From: Tetrapyrgos nigripes
Taxonomy: Eukaryota; Basidiomycota; Agaricomycetes; Agaricales; Campanellaceae
DNA length: 64,000 nucleotides
Direction of reading: 5' to 3'
Assembly: GCA_013368315.1 (NCBI GenBank)
Contig: JAACJM010000011.1
Span: 806,001 to 870,000 of the forward strand
Both the position numbers and the translations under genes were made by a program. Under the pieces are notes generated by a model. That model saw only the letters and a program-made list of their open reading frames with translations. It was not told where the DNA came from and made no database searches. Below, piece by piece: positions 20,903 through 31,599 of the stretch; the stretch's first letter is position 1; each line of letters starts with the position of its first letter.

Positions 20903-22140
20903 TGGGGAAAGGTGCCACTGCTAGGCCCTCCTCAACAAAATCATACCAAAATTTCACTCTTGTATTGACTACATTGCAGCTACTTGCAAAGTAGTATGAG
21001 CGAAATAAGTTGGGAGTTTGAACCTGTGGAAAAGACTTTGAGGTTACTACAGGTCGCTAAGAGTATGACATAAATTAAACTTAAATTAATGACGATGGAG
21101 AGGCAAGAATTATGAGGGTGTCGAGGCTGAAGCCAAGCTTCAGAAGTGGAGGAAGTAGGGCAGCGAGTGCTGGCAAATCTCGGATAATAATTAGTATGGC
21201 CACACTTCTGGAGAGAAAGCCGTGGACGCAAGTAAGTATCCCAAGAAGCACGACGCTGGCACCTTGGGCAGCAATGCATATTTGGAAAGATCTCTTGGGC
21301 AAACATAAATGACAAATTTATGCTCAGCACCGGAGCTACTCCATATGGCTGTTCAGCCTCAAATCAGTCCCATATGGAGTAGACCCGGCTGAGCAAAAAT
21401 GGCACTGAAAAATCCGAAATTTAAGTTTGCACAGAGATCTTTGGAAATATGCAACGCCGCCCAAGGTGTGGCAGTGAAGGCAAGATGAGTTGACACGCTG
21501 GCATGACGTCAACGGTCATTGGACCCGGTCCAGACTGAGTCTGGACATTTCGGGTTGTCGGGAAAGTAGAGACCGGCGTGGGGTAGTGTTGCATGTGGCT
21601 CAACTCAACTCTGGCTAAGCTGGGAGTCAAGCCGCTATTTAGCCAAGCCGAGTCAAACAACAATGAGCCAGCTCTGTGTCACTTGGCTCGGGCTTGCTTG
21701 TGGTTAGGGATAGGGTCTCTCATATAAAAGTGTATAAAAGACCCTGAAATGACGTGAATAGCCAAGGTCTAGGATCGCAAAATGAATACAATCAAATATG
21801 AATTGTTGTTCAATTGACTTGTAGAAAATTATGACACCAGCTGTATTGCAACTGTATTAGTCTACTGAAGTGAACAATTATCAGCTCCATTGAGCTCAAG
21901 CCAGAGTCATGAGCTGTTTACGGCTCAAAAGCCAAGCCATGGTTATGACATAGTCAAGCTGTTAATAGCCGAGCCAGAGTGAGCCGGAGTCGAGCTGGTG
22001 CAACACTAGCATGGGGTGGTGACGACACGCAGTGGTCATACAGCCGATTGAGTGGCAACGAAAAGGGGTGGGAGTTTGAGGTCGTGGTAAAATTTTTGAG
22101 GTCGACATAAGTTAACTTGGCCTTTAAGAGGCCTCGTAAT
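20903..22140. mobile_element. 1.24-kb insertion with the same ends as the 6.0-kb repeat
   Basis: The sister segment at 40390-40396 reads GTAGTACGAGTCAAC without interruption, while here GTAGTAC and GAGTCAAC are 1238 bp apart. Read inverted, the insert starts ATTACGAGGCC and ends CACCTTTCCCCA, as in 5988-6369. I see no target duplication and no coding frame; a hAT-type MITE is nested in it. Confidence 0.65.
21584..22008. mobile_element. hAT-type MITE with 8-bp target duplication
   Basis: 425 bp, ends TAGTGTTGCA..TGCAACACTA in inverted orientation; the inverted similarity extends further in (GGCTC-rich arms). Flanks are GCGTGGGG (21576-21583) and GCATGGGG (22009-22016). This is an 8-bp duplication differing by one CpG to CpA transition. 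The 8-bp length and TIR sequence fit the hAT superfamily. No coding capacity. Confidence 0.8.
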
Positions 22141-23799
22141 GAGTCAACTTTGAAATAACGTTAGCTAGCTGCATCAACCACAAAACAACTGTCAAAGTGA
22201 GGACTACGTTGGGCAGCAATTCTGATGAGCCAGTCTCATAGATGATGGTGCTATTATTGTATGTATTGGGGGTGGAACCATGATGACTTCAGGTTTGGGT
22301 TGTGGTTCTTTGTAACCTATCAACATTATAGTAGCAAGACTTCCAGCAACACCTCCTGTGCATGCTGTGGTTACTGTTGTGTAAGCTTTCCAATCATCAG
22401 TAGCACCTGTAGAAGAGATAGAGAATGTAGAGTAAGCAGAAATACTAGGGAAACTTAGAAGGTTGAGTACTCCTCACAGTATGATAATTCCCTACCATGA
22501 AAGTTATTGTCGAGTCTTGTATGTCATTGTCATGGGCTCCAGAGAAGACGGTATGAGTTTGACTCGGAACCTCAACAGGGACATGTCCTGATTCAGATGC
22601 TTGAGAACCAGGTTGGGCTTGGGCTTGTGCCTGTGCCTCATGATGATCGGGGTATGACTGTGAACTTGTTTGTGGACTGCCAGTGGCTGTATGACTGGGG
22701 TCTTGGAAATTAACGTCCGAGTCATCGTACGCATATGTACCATTCTCTGGAGGAACACCTGTAGCCACTGATGTGCCGTGGTCAAATGTGCCCCCGTCTT
22801 GAGCAGAAGATGCATCACGGGGCGTACGTGATATGTCAGAGTGGGGGATCCAAGGTGTGCCTGGGAAGGGACTTGGAACTGGATGAAGCCAAGGCGATTG
22901 ACCCGGCCCCGGTGTTGCCATCAGAGGAATGAAGGGCATTTGAGCCACCCACGGTGATCCAGGAGGAGGAAGCCAACGCGATTGATTCACCCATGGTGTT
23001 TCCATTGGAGGAATGAAAGGCATTTGAGCCCCCCACAGTGGTCCTGGAGGATGAAGCCAACATGATTGATTCGCCCACGATGTTTCCATCGGAGGAATGA
23101 AAGGCGTTTGAGCCCACCACAGAAGTCCCATCTGAGGAGGAATGCCAAAGGTGTGGTGGGTACCCAAGGACTAGAATGACCCAAGGGCTGTATCCAGCGT
23201 CTGAGAACAGGATTCTGGCCAACATTCTTGGGCAGGGAGGGTAGGGGATGTCAATGTTTAGGGTCATCATTGCCAATCAGTCCAGGTAAAGAAGGCTGCA
23301 GACTAGATGGCACAAGATTAAAATGAGGTTGGAAGTCATGGTCATCAAACATAGTTCTGCCAGGGACAGGAGGACCACTTGGAGGAACTCGAGTAGGCAG
23401 CTGGACTGGTATAGTGGGAGCATAGTGACTCTGAGCATGTGGTGTCTTTGTCTGAAGTGATGGAATCGACGTTTGAGAAAAATTTGTACATGTTAAAGGG
23501 GGAATAGGTGTACATGTATTCTCATTTGAGCTGGACAGCCTGGTGGCATTCCAGACAAGGATAGCGCTGCCAATCCACAGTGTTCATGCTCCCAGTCTTG
23601 CGCTCTTGGAACAAAATCTGGTTCTACAGGTAGTGATATACTGAAACTCAGCACCACACTCTGCCCCAGGGAAATGTGCTGAGGGTACAGTATATGAGGA
23701 AGAGGAGGGATAAAAGTGGGTAAATCACAATGTGCACTGCCTGGAGGTACCCCTCCAGAAATACTTCCAGTCCATATAATTATAAGGGGAGGTAGTCAC

Positions 23800-24294
23800 T
23801 GTCAAGGTTGCTGGTACACTCAAATAACTACCCAACTCACACACTAAGAGAGCAGATACAAGCAGATAGATTGAGAAAGATGTAGATGAGAGAAAGAGAT
23901 AGAGGTAGATGAGTAGGCTGACTAAGCTCTACACTGCGTAGTAGTAGTATGGAGCAGAGACAATGTGAATGAACTGGGGAATCAGTTACAAAAGATCTTA
24001 GGTATATATGAGAAATACAAAGGGATGGGAAAAGTAAGTAAAAATAGAACGATGCCATATGGTTAAGAAAGACAAGGAGATTGAATCAAAGATAGGAAGA
24101 ACAGATGATAGATAAGGAAGATAGGAAGATTGATGACAGTTATTATAGAGTTTGACAGGTTTTATAAGGTTCAAAGTCAGTAATATAAGGTTAAAAGGTT
24201 TATCGAGGAAATGTGATTAATGAATGATCAGAAAACAGGTTCAGTAATGTAGTAGAAGAGGAAGGAGGACAAAGAACTGTAGCAGTTCATAACA
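23800..24294. mobile_element. Solo LTR with 5-bp target duplication
   Basis: The insert reads TGTCAAGG..TTCATAACA (TG..CA ends), flanked by GTCAC at 23795-23799 and 24295-24299. The empty site in the sister segment near 42135 reads GTAGTCACTGG. At 495 bp with no coding sequence it is best read as an LTR left after recombination. The element family is unknown and the sequence is unlike the copia LTR here. Confidence 0.75.
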
Positions 24295-24582
24295 GTCACT
24301 GGATTGACGAATTTGGGTTGGTTGACATGTACATCTGTGACAGGACAATATCCTGTAGGGTCTATTGACCATGGAGTAGGCTGCATGAATGTCATTGGGT
24401 TTGGGTTTGGTGGAGCCTGAGTATACTGAGGCCATGTTGACAGTGGTAGTGAGAGATTCTCACTCTCATACAGAGGAATGAAGTCATTTGAATTTGCTCA
24501 GGTGTAATGAGGACCACTCGGTATACTGGGCATTCTGCCATGCACATCGGGCATCACACAAGTATACTGTAAAAGTATTGCA

Positions 24583-24842
24583 CACTGGATGCAAACATTT
24601 GTAATTCCTTGGATATACAGAGGAATTACATAAGACTTACACTGGTACACTCAATATGTAAGTCCACTTGACTTACTGAAGTATTACCAGAGACAAAAAA
24701 AATTGAAACAATTATATATGACCATTGTAAGGCATGAAGTTTCACAGTGGTCCCTGGTAATACTTACATATTGAATGTACCAGTGTAAGTCTTATGTAAT
24801 TCCTTGGTATATCCAAGGAATTACAAGTGTTTGCACCCAGTG
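24583..24842. mobile_element. Fold-back MITE, CACTA-like ends, copy 1
   Basis: 260 bp, almost entirely a long inverted repeat starting CACTGGATGCAAACATTTGT on one side and ending ACAAGTGTTTGCACCCAGTG. Flanked by GCA (24580-24582 and 24843-24845); the sister segment near 42420 has a single GCA and no insert. A 3-bp duplication with ends starting CACTG fits the CACTA superfamily, which includes Plavaka. Confidence 0.85.
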
Positions 24843-26639
24843 GCAGGATCAGAAGCTGAGTAGAATGACTGGGTGTTATCCTCTATTCACCATGGATCTG
24901 AGGACATGGAGAAGTAGTGAGGGTGCCTTAACAGCAATTGCAGACTTGCATATGGAGGAATGAAGGGTCTCTGTGTGTTGAGAGGATGATACAGGTTATG
25001 AGTGTGCATTATAGAGGATGTACCTCCCATGTAGCATTCACAAACATGAGGTGGGCCCAGTGGAAAGGCCAGAGCACTGGGATATGAGTAGTACTGAGCT
25101 TGTGCATGAGATACTGATGGATATGGATCTGGATCTGGATGTGGAGCGAAAACCCTTGGCATGGTGCTGTTACTGAAACTGTGATCGTGACCGTGCCAAC
25201 TGGTATGAGCCTGTCCTTGGAGAAATGGATTTGCATGATGATAGGGAGGAATGAAAGATTTGTAGGTGTGAGTGTTGAGAGAATTGATATCATAGAGTGT
25301 CTCTTCCATTCTACAACTATAGGGACCCAAAGCCAGTGCTGAAGTCAGAAAGTACTGAGCTGCCAGTGGAGCCTTGGGTATCAATGAATATGAGTAGAAT
25401 GAAGGAATGGAAGCATCCTGTATGTTGAAGGGACCACTGCTCACAGATATGCCTCCCACTCCATGAGTACCTGGTATAGAGGCAGTGTATGGTAGTACAT
25501 TAGACACATCCTGAATCACACTGAAGGTGCAATGGGCGTCAGCTGCCTGAGATAGTGGGATATGCAGAGGAATGTAGAAGTCTTGGTTGTTGGAAGAACC
25601 ACCCTCTGGTCTAGAAGATGTTGTAGAAGACATGAAACTCTGTGTATTGTACTGAGTCGATGGCCATAGAGACGAGTTTGTATGGGGAGAAATGAATGAG
25701 TTTTTGACATTGCTGTAGCCACTCAGCATACAATCTGAGATCTCAGTAGGTATACTCCCTATCCTGCAAGCGCTGGGCACTGCCAGCATAGAATCCGAAA
25801 AATTGAGCAGTTCGTCCCAGAGAGTATAACTTGTTGGTTCAAGAGGTGACATAAGACCCAGTTCCTGGTTCGCATTCGGTAGGGTATACTGAGAATCCTG
25901 TAGTGGTGATGATATCAAGTGAAAAGAAGACATAGGAACACCAGCTTCTGATTGGGGACAATATGGAGGTCTATCTGCCATACTGAGAGGATTTCCCAAT
26001 ACTCTTCCAGGTAAAGAAACCCTTCCATCCATATGCAAACTGTCCTTGCAAAACATTTCCTCAGTTGAGGCTGTGCAGTCCACTGCACAAGTACAATATG
26101 CGCCCTCAGTGGCAGGAAGGCTTGGTACAGATGTTATTCTGAGTGTTAGGTCTGGATGTAAGCATTCCCATATCAGAGTCCAGGTTTACGTGCGATTCTA
26201 AGCTTTAAGACGTACCATGTTGACTGTAATTTTCCACTATAATACCATGGTCATCCAACAAGTCAGGCCTAAAATATTGGCTTATTTCTACTCTTACATC
26301 ACCGTCAAAGAGCAATGACCCTGTCATATCAACAGGCACTTCCTGCGTAAACACCAACATTTCCTCTGTAGATCATTCCAATGAGCACGCCCAGTAATGC
26401 CGAAGATAAAGATCCTGAAATCAGTTTATGACCCAAATGGATGGCAAGATGATGCTGGAAGAGCAGGATGAAGCTGATGGCATTACAAATCTAGTGTAGT
26501 ACGTTTTCAGCACTGGTGACATCATTAGAAGTATCAGGCCCTTGTTCTGGATGACATGCACTAAAATTAAACTGAGGAAAACTTAAAGAAAGGCCCAGCA
26601 AATCAGTTTTGCACAGCATCTTGGCATTTACGACTTACT

Positions 26640-28450
26640 GGAGGTACAAAAGTTTGACAGAAGTACTCATAAATCATCTTCATTGAAAACATCTCACCCT
26701 TTTGCTTGTGGATGGTCTGCTTCTGGAGTGGGATGATGATTGGTTCGACCAGAGTTGATGATGACAGTGGTATTTCTGAGTTGGAAATTGCCAGAAACTC
26801 CCTTCCCACAAACACTGGTCTCCTTTGTGTTTCGCTCCTGCAAATCATTCTTCACACTGTGGATTCTTCAGCTGCAGCCTGTTCACATCTCTATGAAATG
26901 GATATAGCGTCATCTCAAGGAACAGCATAATTTGACCAGGACATCACCAGACTTCTAACCAAGTTGGCATGGCTGATGTGCAGAGGCCATGCTCCAGATT
27001 CTGCAGCTGCTTGCTTCACTGTAAAAATTCCACGGATACCAATCAGCGGAAACAGCACAGTGCGTCTTTTTCTGCTCGCCTTCTTTTCTTTTTTTTTTGT
27101 AACATTTTTGCAAAACAAACCCTGACTATTGACATCTGCTGGATATCCTGGTTCACAAACAGCTGGACTGGTGTAAAGCTGTCTCAGAGGGACTATGCAG
27201 TGTGTCTTTTCCTGCTTGTCTCTTACTTCTTTTTTTCTGACTTGTTGTAGGTTTACATCTCCCAACTCCTCTTTCATTGACTTGTCCTATTTTCACTGCT
27301 CAAATGTGTTTCTTGTCCTTCACATCGTTTACCCAGGCAGTCGATCCCAACTCTTTTCCATATCTCTTTAATTGGTGATGCGTCTTTCGGTTCTCCTCGC
27401 CAAGCCTTCAATGCGCCAAATCTGAAAACGGTTGTCGTTGTATGTAGTTTAAAGTAGACAGGCCATCTGAGCATCCAGGATGTTTTCTGTCTCACCACCC
27501 TTGCACTAAGTTGTCATGTCCCCAGACACCTCAGACTTTGACAACAAAGCAGAAGAGGATGGTACATCTGTCTACCTATCTCCATCTCCCACCAAGACTG
27601 AGCGGCATCACCTCTACCAAACTCAACTGTCCATCATACCACTACTCTATGCCCATGGCCCAGACCACCATGGCGCCACCTCCTGTTCTTTCGTTACCTG
27701 CTAGTCCCATCACACCATTCTCTGTGTCCACTGTCACCTACACCCTCTTCTATAACACTCCCTTATGGAAGCAGAAAGCACACGTAGACCAAGGTTCTCA
27801 TCCTTTCTGAGGGTAGTAAAGGAGGAGACACTGATCAGTCACAGAGTGCATCTCACAAGTGACGAGACTTGGCTATGCGGGTATCAGTGTTGGCTGTTCT
27901 TTGTTCTCGAGGCAGAGGCTGAGCCTGATGAAGATTTGGGAGAAGGGATCGAGGAAGGTGTAGAACATAGAGACGAAATTTTAGTCCAGATGGGTACGAG
28001 CTTGATTTGCCTTCCCTGGACGGCATTGTTGAGGCAGAGGAACTCTTTTCTGATGCTGAAGTCAAGGATTGGGGACCAAACTGACAACGACTACGATACC
28101 AGTGGTGGAGAAGATGAAGACTATGTTCCAGAAAGTCTATCCCATTTTCCCTTTGCATCGACATCTACATCACTGTGTACCAACAAACCATTCTGCTCAC
28201 CTTCTACAGAACTTTCACTACTTGACTTCAGTATCCGTCTTCCTGTTCTCCAGCCTCTACCGAGCTTCTCCCTGACAACACCCAGTTTTCTTCAGCAAAC
28301 CCAATGGGGACACATGTTTATGGTGGTTGATATGGCTACAAAGCTCAGGGGCTACAGTGACAAGGTCAGGAGTGAGGACCGAGGAGGAAGGCAATTCTGG
28401 TTTCCGTTGGCTTCCAAGCTAGCAGTCGTTCTTTTTTTATTTTATTTTTC
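26640..28450 (+). repeat. Dispersed repeat family R1, copy 2
   Basis: Begins after the end of duplicated segment A. It shares with copy 3 the block around GATTGGTTCGACCAGAGTTG (26738) and the CATAATTTGACC block (26925), and with copy 1 the TTTTTCTGCTCGCCTTCT block (27066). It ends around 28450 in sequence with no counterpart. Open frames such as 27765-28457 are interrupted relative to other copies. I do not call a gene here. Confidence 0.5.
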
Positions 28451-28746
28451 TCAATGAGTTCCTCTTTGCTTGACGGTGTGCTTGCTTTTGGGTATCTTAT
28501 GCAATATGATACAGTAGGAGTCTCCATAATTCTTATGTACATGCTTGCCTGTGTCTTTGGCAGCATGTTTTTCAATTGTTTTGGCCTTGTTGGATACAGA
28601 AGGTCTCTGGATGTGCTGCAGCCTACTTAACATCCAATGATTGAAGGTGGGGATTCTCTGCCTTATCTTGATCCTTCTTATAGTGGCTCTGGAGAAGTCC
28701 AACAAGGGGATCCAGCTCAGAAACAGCGCATCTCTTTCTCTATCAG

Positions 28747-29600
28747 ATTAAAGGGGTGTGGGCCAATGCTACGTGTGGCGGGTAAGAGGCCATCTCCACT
28801 CATCAAAACCTATTCAGCTGTCAAACATGTCTATCTCATCAAACAGATTTTCGAGTTCAGAAGGAAATTTTTCAGGTTTTAAGATACAGAATGTGGAAAC
28901 AGACTATAGAAATGAGAGACTTCATCAGCAATCATGTCAAAACAAAAATCCAAATGGAAGAACACAAAGGAAATGGAAACAGAAAGGGAAAGTACAAGAA
29001 AGTTAACATATGTTATGATAATAAAGCCCACCTTTCTCATCTGAATACTTGAAGAACCCATGTACGAAAAGTCCATGTAGAAAAGTCAAAGGTAGAACGG
29101 ACTTTGTTGGTAGTGGAAAGATGTAAGCTTGATTCAGGAATGGCAGGAAGGAGCAGGCACGGTCGGACTGGGAGACATAGAGGCACTAAGTGAGGAAGAA
29201 ACCTGGTGAAAATAGTCTCACGGTCCCAAATGCTGCGATTCGAGAATAAAAAGCGAGGGCAAAGTCTAAAATCAGAAAGTGAAGGGAAGAGAAAGAGGAG
29301 AAAGCGAAAACAGGTTGTTTGCCTACAGCCTCCAAACAAACAAATGACATATGTATGGAAGCAAAACAAAGCAGAAGAAAAGCAACAAACAAAACGAAAA
29401 TCACATGGAAGATTACGTGGAATGAAGCGGACGGGTAAACACGCTGAAAATACAAAAATATCTGCTCGGCAGAAAGGCATACAGAAACACACTTGTTTAC
29501 AGATATATCTTATATCAGTAGTAGTGATGTGATCTATCCGTCGAGCGGATATTTTTGTCTTTTCGGCGTGAAAATCAGGAACACTTAAACATAGCCACAC
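28747..29600. repeat. Dispersed repeat R2 starting AAAGGGGTGTGGGCCA
   Basis: The start block AAAGGGGTGTGGGCCA..GGCC recurs at 61659 and 52532, and more diverged at 31387. The end block ACTTAAACATAGCCACACGC (29583) recurs near 62000. Interior lengths differ between copies. I find no convincing protein in it; 28450-28750 also holds nothing I can name. Confidence 0.45.
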
Positions 29601-29869
29601 GCGGAAAGAGAGTGTAAGAAACTCAGCCTCATTTCATTCAGCCTCGTAATTTGCCTCAGCACCAGAACCAGTATCTTCAGTTATACCTAACAGTTTTATT
29701 GACACTAGCAGTGTACCAGATGTGTATAATGACTAAAGGGTCTAAAAGGCACCCCATATTTAATATTATGCCTCCAGCAGTCTCCACCTTCCCGCATTCG
29801 TCCTACTATTCAATTCACATCCTTCGTTTGAGATGTCCAACAGGACAGTTTGAGCCAGCTGTTAGACAG

Positions 29870-31250
29870 TTATGGATGGCTGACGCCTCCCGCATGCCAG
29901 TGCGCGTTGGTATCATCTGAAGTATGAGAAGCTGCTGCTTGGACTGCTGCAAACCGAATCGACTGAGACAACTTCATGTCGTTTACCGACTTGAACTCGT
30001 CTCTTGATTTTTCAAGCGTGACCATGAGGATGACAAAAATCGGGTACAGGGTCTATGAGAATCTTAGAGTTAGTCAGGTTTTCTCATAGAAAGAAATAGG
30101 GAGCAAAAAAAAAACAGAGCGAAGGAAACTCACCGCCAAAAATGGCATAATTAATGGGTAGATTTGACCTGCTACGCTGTTTGCGCTACTTACGAATGCC
30201 ACTAAAATGAAAGTTATCTGTATGATTTGATAGAGGTGCTCAGGGGATTACTTGCTTTTCATCTTGAATGGAAAGGCTAACTCACCCATAAGATGCAGTA
30301 GATTATCCCTGATTCCACTAAAAGTAACAAAACCTTCTGAACCTTGGAGACGGAGTTTCCACATAGATTCAAATTTTTCTTGATATCTCGTTGATGCATC
30401 CTGAAATATTAGCAACCTCTTAAGTTGTTGCTCGGCTTTTGTATGAGACTGACACATACCAAGCTTTATACCCAATCAAAGATATGGCAAAGACGTTTGT
30501 GGCAAGTAAAGGAATGGCCATAATGAGAATCCTGATTTTCTGGCCTTGGTCGTTGATATCGTGAAGTTCTAAGACAGCTGTCATTCCAGCATCTGTGTAC
30601 ACTCCAACTGGAAGCAAACATTCAGTTCAAACAGCCTGGAGTGGAGAATCATCCAAGCTTACCACAAGAGCCAATCGTAGCAAGAGTCAGGATAGTTTTG
30701 ATTAGGGTTCCATCTGGGAACATGACCCAAGCTCTCCAGACAACTATTCCGTCACTTAGAAGATACTGCAGTCAAGTCAAGTCATTAGTTCATGCATATA
30801 AATAATGGAAGTTTGATACGCACATTGGTTCGCCCGATCAACACCTGTGAAATCAAGATGTCTTTTAGACGCTGCAAATTGTCCGGCGGGGTAAACCCAG
30901 CCGTCAGGATATCGTTCAGGATGAAGGCAGTGTTCAGGAATATGGATACGGTAGAGATCATGAGCATGAGCATTATCAATCCGAAAAGTGCGAACTGGGC
31001 TCTAGATCTCTGGAGGTGCTTCGTTCTGTTGGTTTATCGAGGTTAGTATGCAACGTGATGAGCATAACGCCAGGACTTACAGGACCAAGTAACCAGTGAT
31101 GATGAAAAGCGTGGTCGTGATTCCATACAGTAGCCAACCAACAGCAATCTCCAGTACCCAACGTCTGACAATCTCAACATCGGAGTCGGCTAGAGGAAGA
31201 GATTGTTGTTGTGCTTGTGGAACCATAGACATAGCGTAGAACTGGGGCAT
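29870..31250 (-). CDS. Multi-pass membrane protein of a basidiomycete-specific family
   Basis: Seven exons fit the splice rules: 31250-31081, 31025-30824, 30765-30663, 30607-30460, 30410-30286, 30217-30134 and 30052-29870. Exon 1 has a hydrophobic stretch IAVGWLLYGITTTLFIITGY. Exon 2 has ALFGLIMLMLMISTVSIFLN. Exon 3 gives LLSDGIVVWRAWVMFPDG, the hallmark I associate with a large agaricomycete family of about seven-span proteins. Exon 4 has IRILIMAIPLLATNVFAISL and exons 6-7 YPLIMPFLA-YPIFVILMVTL. The tail is hydrophilic (EKSRDEFKSVNDMKLSQS). Start chosen at the first ATG (MPQFYAM). Looks intact. Function and ligand unknown; phases were not all checked. Confidence 0.7.
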
Positions 31251-31599
31251 TTTTGGTAACAAGGCAGGCGCTTTATGGACATAGTCAGAGAAGGCAATGT
31301 CTCAGCGCTCAACGGCATCAGGAGAGGCGTACTAGTAAGGCTCCAGATCATAATCTATCATCAGCCCTTGATGCATTTGAATGAAGTGGCTGTGGGCCAG
31401 CGCTAACGCGTGGCAAGTAGTACGAGGCTATAGCACTTCAAGCCCGTAATGTACACATTATTTTATCAGACTTCTTTGTATCAGAAACCCCCATACTAAG
31501 TTACACAAGTACGTATTAATTTGTTCACTTCTTTGAACCCGTTACGTTCATGGCCTAGTTTACACGGAGTCACATAAGAGAGGTTGAGAAACGACAATT

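Larger units (their letters stand above)
22206..26083 (-). pseudogene. Decayed copy A of the Pro/Ser-rich motif-TM gene
   Basis: Collinear with 40444-43674. Open pieces remain (26083-24887, 23167-22445) with the same peptides, for example STEEMFCKDSLHMDGRVSLP, TPFIPPMETSWANQS and the C-terminal DSTITFMVGNYHTV. Frames are broken by stops and small indels and by two insertions: a solo LTR at 23800-24294 and a MITE at 24583-24842. The last exon (about 22400-22206) is frameshifted before its end. Most substitutions relative to copy B are C-to-T or G-to-A at CpG sites. Not functional. Confidence 0.8.

Noticed and set aside
22507..22713. Plus-strand frames within the 22-26 and 40-44 kb segments
   Set aside because: They mirror the Pro/Ser-rich minus-strand gene; low-complexity coding often leaves open frames on the other strand.
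24583..24842. A short regulatory RNA or CRISPR-like palindrome
   Set aside because: The empty site in the sister segment and the second copy at 59081 show it is a transposed MITE.
29037..29600. 187-codon minus-strand frame rich in Phe and Cys
   Set aside because: It lies in the R2 repeat, has no domain, and its counterpart at 61.7-62 kb is not open.
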